Positions 1 to 6,817 of a stretch of 7,901 bases of DNA are shown in pieces. How positions within the stretch are numbered: the stretch's first letter is position 1; each line of letters opens with the position of its first letter. Both the position numbers and the translations under genes were made by a program. The stretch comes from Candidatus Margulisiibacteriota bacterium (GTDB taxonomy: Bacteria > Margulisbacteria > WOR-1 > O2-12-FULL-45-9): NCBI GenBank assembly GCA_018814265.1, contig JAHIZU010000006.1, forward strand, positions 1 through 7,901. The letters run 5' to 3'. Below the pieces are notes generated by a model. That model did no database searches and was not told where the DNA came from. It saw nothing but the letters and a program-made list of their open reading frames with translations.

Positions 1-721
1 GCTTTACCTGAATAGTTTTTACCGCTTTAGCTAACAAGCGGCAGACTTTGGGCCGTGATAATGTCAGTTTTTTAGCGATGGTCTTCTGATTTATCCCCTG
101 ATTAAAAAACATTTCAACAACCTTTTTTTGCAGCGGCGGCAGGTCCAACACCGTGTTGCGGATGCGTCCTTTTAATTCGTCGAATTCCAGTTCTGCCGCC
201 GGGGTTGTTTCTCCTGGCACTGGCGCCTCAACCCCCACCACGGCCATTTCTTCAATAGACAAAAGATACATCAAAGCAGAAGCTGAAACGATCTTTTTGA
301 TCCTCTTCACAGCTTGCTTAAACTCATCCGCGCTTAACTCCTTCTTTTCCAGCAGCTCATCCTCTTTGGCCTCTTTGCGGTCCACGACCGAACTAACGCC
401 CTTTTTTGCCAGATCACGCACCTTTACCTGAACGCGGTAAGGCACTGGGTTGTAATTTTTTAACCCATCCAACATTTCCCCCCGCACCCGATAAGAGGCA
501 TACGTTTCGAACTTGACCCCCCGATCCGGATCAAAATTTTCCCAGGCTTTCATCAAGCCAATTGTCCCGTCAGAGACTAGATCATCGTAAAGAATATTCG
601 GCGGCAAACCCCTGCCGGATATCATGGCCGCGATCGAGTGCACGAGCGGCATATACTGCTCCAGAGATTTAGGGGTAGCTTTCTTCTTTTTCTTAACTGA
701 TTTTATTTTACTATTGGTCAT
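1..721 (-). CDS. fliA: Flagellar-type sigma factor, sigma-28 (FliA/WhiG) family, C-terminus cut by window edge
   Basis: RNA polymerase sigma factor that most likely directs transcription of late flagellar and motility genes. The 240 visible residues begin with a lysine-rich stretch (about 1-20) and have no region 1. Region 2 covers about residues 21-100 and contains YDDLVSDGTIGL (45-56) and FDPDRGVKFETYASYRVRGEMLD (63-85, key residues F63, D64, R67, G68, F71, Y74, R78, R80, G81), the FliA hallmark. Region 3 is weakly conserved (about 101-160). Region 4 begins at LDLPPLQKKVV (192-202), and its helix-turn-helix spans about 211-236. The frame is open at base 1, so only a short C-terminal end should be missing. 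The ATG at 721-719 overlaps the flgJ stop as ATGA; the nearest AAGGA is about 12 bases upstream, so translational coupling is likely. Oddity: the DWVPRSVR-like segment of region 2.4 reads NYNPVPYRVQ. Whether it is FliA by function or another group 3 sigma is not proven. Confidence 0.86.
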   Translation of the reverse strand, partial: MTNSKIKSVKKKKKATPKSLEQYMPLVHSIAAMISGRGLPPNILYDDLVSDGTIGLMKAWENFDPDRGVKFETYASYRVRGEMLDGLKNYNPVPYRVQVKVRDLAKKGVSSVVDRKEAKEDELLEKKELSADEFKQAVKRIKKIVSASALMYLLSIEEMAVVGVEAPVPGETTPAAELEFDELKGRIRNTVLDLPPLQKKVVEMFFNQGINQKTIAKKLTLSRPKVCRLLAKAVKTIQVK

Positions 722-993
722 TCTATCAAGGCATCCTTAAAAGCATTACTTTGCGCCAGCTGCAGAGCAAACTGATCAACCAGCATGTCCGCCCCAAAGG
801 TGCTGCTAAAAGAAATATCATCTTCGCTCAAGCCCAATTTAGGCGGTTTAAAAGCCTGCTTAAGCAGTTCCTTGTAAAAGATCGCCAGGAACTCAGTCTT
901 GATCTGCTGCTGCTGAGCATAGCTTATCGCCGGTATGGCCCGTTGCAGCATATCCTTTGGCCCGCTTTGATAAGCCTGAATTGAGTCGATCAT
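718..993 (-). CDS. flgJ: FlgJ-type rod-binding protein, single domain without peptidoglycan hydrolase
   Basis: Small cytoplasmic or exported rod-assembly factor of 91 residues. It matches the N-terminal rod-binding domain of FlgJ: the helical segment FLAIFYKELLKQAFKP (35-50) is followed by FGADMLVDQFALQLAQS (66-82), the usual family core. In enterobacterial FlgJ this domain is fused to a muramidase domain that opens the peptidoglycan for the rod. That half is absent here, so wall cutting must be done by another protein. The start ATG (993-991) overlaps the flgI TAA stop by one base, with a strong GAGGTGATC ribosome binding site inside the flgI end. Its own stop overlaps the ATG of the downstream sigma gene. 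Position right after flgI is standard for flgJ. Single-domain versions are common outside the gamma/beta-proteobacteria, so I do not read this as a truncation. Confidence 0.88.
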   Translation of the reverse strand: MIDSIQAYQSGPKDMLQRAIPAISYAQQQQIKTEFLAIFYKELLKQAFKPPKLGLSEDDISFSSTFGADMLVDQFALQLAQSNAFKDALIE

Positions 994-2090
994 TAGATCA
1001 CCTCTAACTCCGCGTTGATCGCGCCAGATTTCTTCATTGCCTGAAGGATGGCGATCAGGTCCTGCGGTGAAGCCCCGATAGAATTAAGGGCCCTGACCAG
1101 GCCGGACAGGGTCGCCCCGCCAGAAACAAGACTAAGCTTACCTTCAGTTCGTTTAAGCGTGGCCATAGAACGGGCGCGATAACGGGCATCGTCCTGGCTG
1201 GAATCTCCCGCCGTCCCCTCTGAGAATAGCGCCACATCACCGATAATAACATCTATGCCGGCATAGGAAACTGCCACTGGAGAGATTTTTACACTCTCAC
1301 CGATAACGATCGTGCCAGTTCGTTCGTTAACAACAATCTTAGCCACTACATCAGGCACAATTGTCAAATTCTCAACTCGAGAAACTAGCCTCACCAGGTT
1401 AATATCCGTACCAGGAGAAACAGTAACGGTTGCCGCATCCATTGCCTCGGCATCTATTCCTGCTCGACGAATACTCTCCGAAACCCGGTTTGCCGTTGTA
1501 AAATCCGGCTGATCCAGCACAATCGTCACCACACCTTTATTGCCAATTGAAACAGGCACTTCCTTTTCTACCAGCGCGCCTCCTGGTATTCTGCCCACCG
1601 TTGTCTGCCGCTGCTTGATATAGGGTACAGATGGCGTCCCGGACGCCAAACCAACCAGCAGGCTGCCCTGGGCAACTGCGTAGACTTCGTCATCAACCCC
1701 GTGCAGAGGGGTGACCAATAAGGTCCCTCCCTGCAAAGAAGTTGCGTCACCAACCGAAGAGACGGTAATATCTAGTTTTTGGCCCGGCTTGATAAATGGG
1801 GGCAAAGTCGCTGTGACCATGACTGCCGCCACATTGCGAGAGCGAAAATCTACGGATTGAGGCACTACCCCCATACGCGACAAAAGATTAGTCAAGGCCT
1901 GCTGGGTAAAACCTGTGCTGCTTCTGTCCCCGCTATTACGCAAGCCGACCACTAAACCAAAACCCATTAATTGATTATCGCGGGCTTCCAGAACATGGGC
2001 GATATCCTTGATCCTGACAGTTGGAGAGACCGCAAGGGCCACAGAACTCAGAACACAGAGCACAGCAAATATTGCAATAAGTCGCACCAC
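993..2090 (-). CDS. flgI: Flagellar P-ring protein FlgI
   Basis: Periplasmic protein that forms the P-ring around the rod at the peptidoglycan layer. The 365 residues start with a Sec signal peptide (hydrophobic 4-18, likely cleavage after ALA at 18-20). Mature family motifs follow: VRIKDIAHVLEARDNQLMG (25-43) and GFGLVVGLRNSGD (43-55). The C-terminal end LVRALNSIGASPQDLIAILQAMK is equally typical, and the length is normal for FlgI. The start is GTG at 2090-2088, followed by a second GTG. It is chosen because GGAGG lies 5 bases upstream and because it gives a complete signal peptide. The flgH stop codon TAG is the first part of this TAGGAGG site, so termination of flgH and initiation of flgI take place at the same spot. 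FlgA, encoded two genes upstream, is its expected chaperone. Confidence 0.97.
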   Translation of the reverse strand: MVRLIAIFAVLCVLSSVALAVSPTVRIKDIAHVLEARDNQLMGFGLVVGLRNSGDRSSTGFTQQALTNLLSRMGVVPQSVDFRSRNVAAVMVTATLPPFIKPGQKLDITVSSVGDATSLQGGTLLVTPLHGVDDEVYAVAQGSLLVGLASGTPSVPYIKQRQTTVGRIPGGALVEKEVPVSIGNKGVVTIVLDQPDFTTANRVSESIRRAGIDAEAMDAATVTVSPGTDINLVRLVSRVENLTIVPDVVAKIVVNERTGTIVIGESVKISPVAVSYAGIDVIIGDVALFSEGTAGDSSQDDARYRARSMATLKRTEGKLSLVSGGATLSGLVRALNSIGASPQDLIAILQAMKKSGAINAELEVI

Positions 2091-2102
2091 TTTATCCTCC
2101 TA
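2091..2102 (-). promoter_or_regulatory. Ribosome binding site of flgI merged with the flgH stop codon
   Basis: On the minus strand the sequence TAGGAGGATAAA precedes the GTG start. TAG is the flgH stop (2102-2100) and GGAGG is a full Shine-Dalgarno core 5 bases from the start. This decides the GTG at 2090 as the flgI start and implies tight coupling to flgH translation. Confidence 0.85.
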
Positions 2103-2702
2103 AAACAACCAGTTTAATATCCTGGTAAACCATCCCGGAGATTCAGACTCAGCAACCACCCCAGTCCCCTTGACCATAAGTTCCGCGTCAGCAACCTGAT
2201 ATGAAAAAACCGTGTTTGCCCCGCTGATGTCTTTAGCCCGAACACTGCCGGTAATGCTTATTTCCTGGATCTCGTCATTAACCTGGACCTTGTGCCTGCC
2301 CTTGATCATCAGGTTGCCATTTGGTAAAACATCGGTAACCCAAGCAGCGATCCGCGCTTCAACATTGCTGACGCGCGAGGTTTGGCCTGACCCCGAATAT
2401 TTATTTGCTGCCTGGCCAGCAGCCTGGTTATTGGTGCCGATCACCGGCGCCAACTGCTGAAGGGTATGAGTAAATTTAGCACTCAGGTCATCCTTAATAT
2501 CAGTCTTGGTGCCAGCGCGGTTCTGCGCTGTAGTACTTTCTAAAATAATAATATTAATGATATCACCTGTTTTGTAAGCTCTTTCCGTACTGTATGGTGA
2601 GGCGCTTTCCTTGTCATTCCAGATCGCATCAGCTAATGATGGCAAAACCAGGGCAAAGACAAAAATCAAAAAGCAAAATCCAAAACTAATTTGTCTGGTC
2701 AT
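2100..2702 (-). CDS. flgH: Flagellar L-ring protein FlgH, lacking a visible lipobox
   Basis: Forms the L-ring in the outer membrane around the rod. The 200 residues include an N-terminal hydrophobic signal (about 8-21), the family core YKTGDIINIIILE (43-55), VSNVEARIAAWVTDVLPNGN (111-130) and GSVRAKDISGANTVFSYQVADAEL (152-175). The C-terminus WFTRILNWLF is aromatic, like the usual FlgH end. Oddity: most FlgH proteins are lipoproteins with an L-x-G-C lipobox. Here the only early cysteine is C10 inside the hydrophobic core, and the signal ends SLADA (22-26), which looks like a type I signal peptidase site. The ATG at 2702-2700 overlaps the flgA TAA stop by one base, with GAGGTGGAG upstream inside flgA. 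Gene order flgA-flgH-flgI is typical. Confidence 0.95.
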   Translation of the reverse strand: MTRQISFGFCFLIFVFALVLPSLADAIWNDKESASPYSTERAYKTGDIINIIILESTTAQNRAGTKTDIKDDLSAKFTHTLQQLAPVIGTNNQAAGQAANKYSGSGQTSRVSNVEARIAAWVTDVLPNGNLMIKGRHKVQVNDEIQEISITGSVRAKDISGANTVFSYQVADAELMVKGTGVVAESESPGWFTRILNWLF

Positions 2703-3442
2703 TACAGCTCCACCTCAACTTCTTTGGAAGAAATCAGCAAGCCTTCCAGGATTTTTTTCGGGTCCTTGACACCTTTTTTTCGAACTTTCACATTTTTTCC
2801 AAGATAGCCATCCATTAAAGCGATCCCCTGGGCTTTAACCAGGAAATTAGCACCTTTAATATTTATGGTTAATTCTTCACCTCGACGTACCACCGGGATC
2901 TCCTTGACCATCCATCTAAAGATCGTGCTGTTCTTAGGGATAGCCGTCTTGGCCTCTGTATCAATGACCATAACCTTATCCTCATAATAACTATCTGGCA
3001 GCATAGCAATATCTCGCGCAACAAGCGCAAGATCCCCTTCAGCAATAGTTTCACCGCGCTTGATCAGCCTGTTTACAACTACTACTGGTTTAAAAACCTC
3101 GACCTGCGCCCGGACAAAGACCTTGCGGCTAACCTCTTCATCGCTGATCTGGATCGGAAAAATCACATTGCCAACAGGCCGAAAGTCCTGATAAACGTCA
3201 ACAACCTTAATGATTGCCTTATCGCTCAGCTTGCGCAGATCATTGAATGTCTTATCAGCAAACTTAAAAGTTATCCTGATATCAAGTTCAGCCCAATTTG
3301 GATGGGCGGCAACAACATGATCCTCAATGACTTTGGCAAGCTTTGCTTCGGGATCTTTCAAAGCAAAGGCAGTAGCTGAAGAGAACAGGACCAACAGACA
3401 ACAGAGCCAAAATCTATTTAATACTAATTTTCTGATTTTCAT
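2702..3442 (-). CDS. flgA: FlgA, periplasmic chaperone for P-ring assembly (SAF domain)
   Basis: Periplasmic chaperone that helps FlgI assemble into the P-ring. The 246 residues start with a signal peptide (MKIRKLVLNR then a hydrophobic stretch with C14 and C15, likely cleavage after AFA at 25-27). An N-terminal beta-rich domain runs to about 115. A SAF-type domain covers about 117-180 and includes FKPVVVVNRLIKRGETIAEGDL (117-138). The C-terminal FlgA domain includes VVRRGEELTINIKGANFLVKAQGIALMDGYLGKNVKVR (184-221, key residues G188, G206, A208, G212, G215). The end is somewhat longer and more lysine-rich than the common VRN..S form. The start ATG overlaps the flgG TAA stop by one base. No good Shine-Dalgarno is visible upstream, so expression probably depends on ribosomes finishing flgG. 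Confidence 0.94.
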   Translation of the reverse strand: MKIRKLVLNRFWLCCLLVLFSSATAFALKDPEAKLAKVIEDHVVAAHPNWAELDIRITFKFADKTFNDLRKLSDKAIIKVVDVYQDFRPVGNVIFPIQISDEEVSRKVFVRAQVEVFKPVVVVNRLIKRGETIAEGDLALVARDIAMLPDSYYEDKVMVIDTEAKTAIPKNSTIFRWMVKEIPVVRRGEELTINIKGANFLVKAQGIALMDGYLGKNVKVRKKGVKDPKKILEGLLISSKEVEVEL

Positions 3443-4239
3443 TATTGTTTCATTCTATCTATACTGGTGAGCATGCCTTCATATGACTGCACAGCCTTGG
3501 TTACTGTATCAAAAACCCGCTGAACCATGACCATGCGCATCATTTCGGTAATGACATCAACGTTAGATTGCTCCAAAGCAAACTGATTAATGGACCCGAA
3601 ACCATCTTCGCCAGGGACCCCAATGTAGGGGTCACCGGAGGACTCCGTAGCCTGCAGGAGGTTTTGGCCAATGCTCTTTAGGCCGCCATTATTGGTGAAA
3701 CGCGCCAAATTAATCTGACCAACCTCGGTAAATGTCGTTTCATTGTTAATTGCCGCCTGGATTATCCCATCCTGCTGAATAACCACTGAGGTAGTCCCAT
3801 CAGGAAAAACGATCCCAGGATCAAGTTTGTGGCCATTGGGATCAACCAGGTTACCATCATTATCAAGATGCAGGTTGCCGGCCCGGCCATAAGCCGCCGT
3901 ACCGTCCGGCATTTGAAAAATAAGAAAACCGTTGCCCTTAACAGCTATATCTAGAGGATTATTGGTCGTTTCAATTCCGCCCTGGGAGAAATCGCGAGGG
4001 GTTGAGGCAACTCTAACCCCAGTACCGTACTCCACAGTAACCGGCGGGGTATCTGATCCTGACATTGCCTCATACAACATATCCTTGAAGCTTTTCTCAA
4101 TATAGAAGAGGCTCTCCATTTCCGCCCGGCCTTTCTTAAAGCCAACTGTCTTGGCATTCGCCAAATTATCAGTAATATTTAAGATCTCATCCTCCATCGC
4201 GGAAAGTCCTGTAGCCGCAACATATAAAGGTTGAAACAT
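3442..4239 (-). CDS. flgG: Flagellar distal rod protein FlgG
   Basis: Builds the distal rod, the drive shaft that crosses the P- and L-rings. The 265 residues match the usual FlgG length. The N-terminal rod/hook signature LYVAATGLSAMEDEILNITDNLANAKTVGFKK lies at 5-36. The FlgG-specific stretch with DMLYEAM (53-59) and EYGTGVRV (70-77) follows, which separates it from FlgE and FlgF. Next come SQGGIETTNNPLDIAVKGNGFLIF (85-108) and YGRAGNLHLDNDGNLV (117-132). The C-terminal helix FALEQSNVDVITEMMRMVMVQRVFDT (220-245) is the conserved rod-family end. The start has GGAGG 8 bases upstream in the 15-base gap after flgF. The gene order flgF-flgG-flgA-flgH-flgI-flgJ confirms the identity. Confidence 0.97.
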   Translation of the reverse strand: MFQPLYVAATGLSAMEDEILNITDNLANAKTVGFKKGRAEMESLFYIEKSFKDMLYEAMSGSDTPPVTVEYGTGVRVASTPRDFSQGGIETTNNPLDIAVKGNGFLIFQMPDGTAAYGRAGNLHLDNDGNLVDPNGHKLDPGIVFPDGTTSVVIQQDGIIQAAINNETTFTEVGQINLARFTNNGGLKSIGQNLLQATESSGDPYIGVPGEDGFGSINQFALEQSNVDVITEMMRMVMVQRVFDTVTKAVQSYEGMLTSIDRMKQ

Positions 4240-4254
4240 ACTAATTGCCTCCTT

Positions 4255-4992
4255 TTACTGGGTAGCCCGACCCAGATCCATAGCTCGCGCTAAACCCGCA
4301 TCCCTGGTTTGGATAAGCTTGCTGTTGATACTGGAAATTCGCTCTAAATATATCATCTCCATCATTTGATCAATGATGTTAACATTGGAGGCTTCGATAT
4401 AACCCTGGATCACGCGCGGGGGATCAATATCCACCATCACAGAATATGGGTCACTTTTTTTAAAAATACTACCGTTCAATGACTCAAGGGAATCCTTTGT
4501 TTCTGGTTTAACAACCAGTACGCGATCAATATCAACTCCATCAGCTTTAATTTGCCCGGTTTGGCTTACTTCAATTTCCGCGCCTTGAGGCACAATAATG
4601 GGCCCATGCTCACCCATTACTGGAAAATTGCCGGCGACTGTCAGTAGCCTGCCCTCCTTGTCCAGACGAAACCTCCCATCCCTGGTATATCCATCTCCCC
4701 AAGGCCCCACCAGCACAAAATAACCTTCGGAGCCCAAAGCAAGATCCAGCTTACTATCAGTCTTGATCAATGCTCCTTGGATGTTGCTGTAGAAAGAACC
4801 CTCGACCTGTGGTTTCATGGCTGAGAGACGTTGCGAGGCAGCTGCGAGTTCAACTGGAAAACCACGAACGATCACTTCGGACTTTTTATATCCAGGGACT
4901 TCGGAGTTGACCATGTTGTCCATTAATTTACGGACCCTCTGATCAGAACTCTCTAGCCCCGCGCCCCCGATCTCAAAAATGCGGTCGGTCAT
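4255..4992 (-). CDS. flgF: Flagellar rod protein FlgF (FlgF/FlgG family)
   Basis: Rod protein, placed between the proximal rod and FlgG. The 245 residues show the family architecture but diverge more than FlgG does. The N-terminal helix has MDNMVNSEVPGYKK (24-37), in place of the common NNLANVNTxGYK. LDLALGSEGYFVL (82-94), YTRDGRFRLDKEGRLLT (102-118) and the C-terminal QGYIEASNVNIIDQMMEMIYLER (196-218) are conserved. The ATG at 4992-4990 fits the family N-terminus. No Shine-Dalgarno precedes it. Instead a consensus promoter ends 9 bases upstream, so the message probably starts almost at the ATG. It is the first gene of the rod/ring operon. FlgF is chosen over a second FlgG because of the shorter length, the missing FlgG-specific stretch and the position just before a clear flgG. 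Confidence 0.9.
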   Translation of the reverse strand: MTDRIFEIGGAGLESSDQRVRKLMDNMVNSEVPGYKKSEVIVRGFPVELAAASQRLSAMKPQVEGSFYSNIQGALIKTDSKLDLALGSEGYFVLVGPWGDGYTRDGRFRLDKEGRLLTVAGNFPVMGEHGPIIVPQGAEIEVSQTGQIKADGVDIDRVLVVKPETKDSLESLNGSIFKKSDPYSVMVDIDPPRVIQGYIEASNVNIIDQMMEMIYLERISSINSKLIQTRDAGLARAMDLGRATQ

Positions 4993-5001
4993 GTTAAGAA
5001 A

Positions 5002-5030
5002 ATTATAAGGTGGAAAGCAGCAATTGTCAA
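5002..5030 (-). promoter_or_regulatory. Consensus housekeeping promoter of the flgF operon
   Basis: On the minus strand TTGACA (5030-5025) and TATAAT (5007-5002) are separated by exactly 17 bases, matching both consensus hexamers at every position. The expected transcription start is A at about 4995, three bases before the flgF ATG. It should drive flgF through the sigma gene. The hexamers are seen directly; activity is inferred. Confidence 0.85.
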
Positions 5031-5073
5031 TCAGAAATATAATGTAAGAGGGGAATAAAACTTTTAGAAAAAA

Positions 5074-5463
5074 TCAAGGCCGTTTCTTTTCTTTTTCCTC
5101 TTCGCGAAGCTTGCCGACCATCTTCTCACGTTTTTCAGCCATACGATCGAGCTTATAAACAAAAAACAAAACCTCAGCAACTAAAGTGTAAAGCTCGGCC
5201 GGGATCTCCGTGTCCATTTCAAGTTTAGCCAGCAGCTTGGCCAGCTCAGGATCTTCATAAAGCGGGATCCTATTATCTTCAGCGATCCGCAGAATCTCGT
5301 CGGCCATCGAGCCCCTACCGCTAGCGATAATTAACGGCGCCTTGTCACGATCAACATCATAGCGCAAGGCAATGGCAGCCTTACGCTCAGCTGGCTTTGA
5401 CAGTTCTTCGCTCGGAACACCCTCTTCTCCTGGACCTTTAATTTGTTCGTTAACTTCTGCCAT
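5074..5463 (-). CDS. FlhB C-terminal-domain-like protein (YlqH/FhlP type)
   Basis: A stand-alone relative of the cytoplasmic C-terminal domain of FlhB, the export-gate protein that switches substrate class. The 129 residues comprise a polar N-terminus (1-27), then KAAIALRYDVDRDKAPLIIASGRGSMADEILRIAEDN (28-64), IPLYEDPELAKLL (66-78), and IPAELYTLVAEVLFFVYKLD (87-106). This is the FlhB-C pattern. A charged lysine/glutamate-rich helix ends the protein. There are no membrane segments and no NPTH autocleavage motif. The similarity starts about where the cleaved C-terminal fragment of FlhB would start. Such small homologues occur in several phyla and can partly substitute for the FlhB C-terminal fragment. 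It follows the FliK-like gene by 17 bases, with an AAGG site before the ATG, and the two are likely cotranscribed. Identity with a full-length FlhB is excluded by length. Confidence 0.88.
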   Translation of the reverse strand: MAEVNEQIKGPGEEGVPSEELSKPAERKAAIALRYDVDRDKAPLIIASGRGSMADEILRIAEDNRIPLYEDPELAKLLAKLEMDTEIPAELYTLVAEVLFFVYKLDRMAEKREKMVGKLREEEKEKKRP

Positions 5464-5480
5464 TGTTTTACCTTGACCCC

Positions 5481-6767
5481 TTAAGCCTCAAGATCAATTT
5501 TCTTCAAAATGTTTTCTAAACCAGGCAGCATCGGGATCAGATAAGGTTTTATCTGACACATCGCCGGATCAACCTTCACCTGATAACCAGTAATCATGAA
5601 ATTTTTATCAGCCAGCTTTTGTTGGAATTCACCATACTCCTTGGCAATGGCGCTCCGGCCTTCGTTGCCATATTCCTTCTGGGAAAAAACAAAGACAACG
5701 TAAACCTTATTATCCTTAACGTACATGGAAACCACCATCTTACCCATATTGGTCGTTTCCATAGACATAACAACTTGGGTGTTGCGCGGATCAACCGGGG
5801 AGCCTTTTCCCTCCCCTTCACGCTTAATCACGATCTCCAGATCTTTGGGTGGGTCAGTCATGGCATTGGGAATTTGATGATAAAGATAATTAACTTCCTG
5901 GCGGCCAGATTGGGACAGGATAGCCTGAGCCAGCATATTCTGCATTAAGCCATCAAGCTTGCCTTGAAATTCCATCAGGGATGAGGAGAGCGCCTGCGCT
6001 TCGGCGCCGCCAGATGCCGGCGCTTTAGTTTGGATCCCAGATAGCAAGGCTTTTAAAGCGCGCACATCGTTCATCATCATCTCACGGCTAACACCAGCTT
6101 TGCCAGAATTAGCTTTTTGGGAAAGGCTGCGAAATGTTTCATCAAATTGCGACAAGAGGGCTGAAAGCTGAGAAACCAGACTGGCATCCATCAATCCTTT
6201 GCCCATTCCCAAAGCTGAGGTCAAATTACCAGCAGCTTCCTGCAGAGCTCCAAATTGAGAAGCTAAACCAGGATTTTTAGCAAAGAATTGGCTAAGGACT
6301 TGAACAGCCTGGGGAGAATCAAGGCCTTTCATCAAAAGCAGAACAGAAGCTTCCTGCGTTGCTTGAGACTTGTCCGTTCCCTGCATCATGGTCATCAATT
6401 TAACAAAGTTTGGGCGCGATAGTTCAACGCCATTACGCAACATAAGTGAGGCTAACTTAGTATTAAAATCATTCGGTTCGACTTGAATTTTTAACAGATG
6501 AGCGCGAACATCCTCCACTGTCAGGGCCCTGGCAACTGTTGGGGCAGCTTGGGCTGGAGCAGCAGGCGCAGCTGTTGTTGGAGCTGTCTGGGTTTGCGCA
6601 ACCTGACTCGAACTGGTAGGCGCGGTTTGGGTCGCTACATTCTTGGCCTGCCCGGTTGTTTGCGATTGCGGCGAAGAGCTTACCGGAGTACTGGAAGATT
6701 TACCAGTCGGCCAAATGATCGGCTTACCTGGATGCATCCCCCCGCCTTCAGTACCAAATTCACTCAA
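5481..6767 (-). CDS. FliK-like flagellar hook-length control family protein (tentative)
   Basis: A 428-residue protein, probably a FliK-type protein related to hook length or export switching. Residues 20-80 are a low-complexity serine/threonine/alanine/glutamine/proline linker. Residues 85-290 are mostly helical and alanine/leucine/glutamine-rich. Residues about 305-400 alternate strands and a helix: LEIVIKRE (310-317), MGKMVVSMYVKDNKVYVVFVF (341-361), a helix around 370-387, then ITGYQVKV (392-399). This resembles the FliK C-terminal Flg_hook domain (predicted order beta-beta-beta-alpha-beta, with an LGxVxV-like MGKMVV). There is no signal peptide or membrane segment. The start is TTG at 6767-6765, chosen for GGGAGG 8 bases upstream; the ATG at codon 11 has a badly spaced site. 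The neighbour downstream is an FlhB-C-like gene, the natural partner of FliK, which supports the call. Overall sequence similarity is low, so the function remains an inference. Confidence 0.68.
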   Translation of the reverse strand: MSEFGTEGGGMHPGKPIIWPTGKSSSTPVSSSPQSQTTGQAKNVATQTAPTSSSQVAQTQTAPTTAAPAAPAQAAPTVARALTVEDVRAHLLKIQVEPNDFNTKLASLMLRNGVELSRPNFVKLMTMMQGTDKSQATQEASVLLLMKGLDSPQAVQVLSQFFAKNPGLASQFGALQEAAGNLTSALGMGKGLMDASLVSQLSALLSQFDETFRSLSQKANSGKAGVSREMMMNDVRALKALLSGIQTKAPASGGAEAQALSSSLMEFQGKLDGLMQNMLAQAILSQSGRQEVNYLYHQIPNAMTDPPKDLEIVIKREGEGKGSPVDPRNTQVVMSMETTNMGKMVVSMYVKDNKVYVVFVFSQKEYGNEGRSAIAKEYGEFQQKLADKNFMITGYQVKVDPAMCQIKPYLIPMLPGLENILKKIDLEA

Positions 6768-6781
6768 CGCAAAAACCTCCC
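6768..6781 (-). promoter_or_regulatory. Ribosome binding site setting the TTG start of the FliK-like gene
   Basis: GGGAGG (6781-6776 on the minus strand) sits 8 bases before TTG. No other start codon in this frame has a well-placed site, so the rare TTG start is preferred. The site lies 8 bases downstream of the hairpin at 6790-6815. Confidence 0.75.
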
Positions 6782-6789
6782 AATAATAT

Positions 6790-6817
6790 AAAAGACAGCC
6801 ATCTTGCTGTCTTTTTT
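6790..6817. terminator. Terminator-like hairpin between rplY and the FliK-like gene
   Basis: A 10-base-pair stem (6790-6799 with 6806-6815, AAAAGACAGC / GCTGTCTTTT) closes a 6-base loop. Six T residues (6812-6817) follow on the plus strand. On the minus strand the arm ends CTTTT and continues ATATTATT, a weaker U-tract. It can end rplY transcription and could also act in reverse. It lies just upstream of the FliK-like ribosome binding site, so it could be an attenuator if that operon is transcribed from further upstream. Confidence 0.7.

Noticed and set aside
153..431. Open frame on the plus strand opposite the sigma gene
   Set aside because: It is serine-rich, has no family resemblance and lies fully antisense to a well-supported sigma factor.
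718..993. flgJ as a truncated pseudogene
   Set aside because: The reading frame is intact, well spaced and coupled to both neighbours, and single-domain FlgJ is common.
5041..5073. T-rich stretch after the FlhB-like gene as a terminator
   Set aside because: T runs are present on the minus strand, but I could not find a stable stem before them.
6735..6737. ATG at codon 11 as start of the FliK-like gene
   Set aside because: Its purine-rich stretch directly touches the ATG, while the upstream TTG has GGGAGG at 8 bases.
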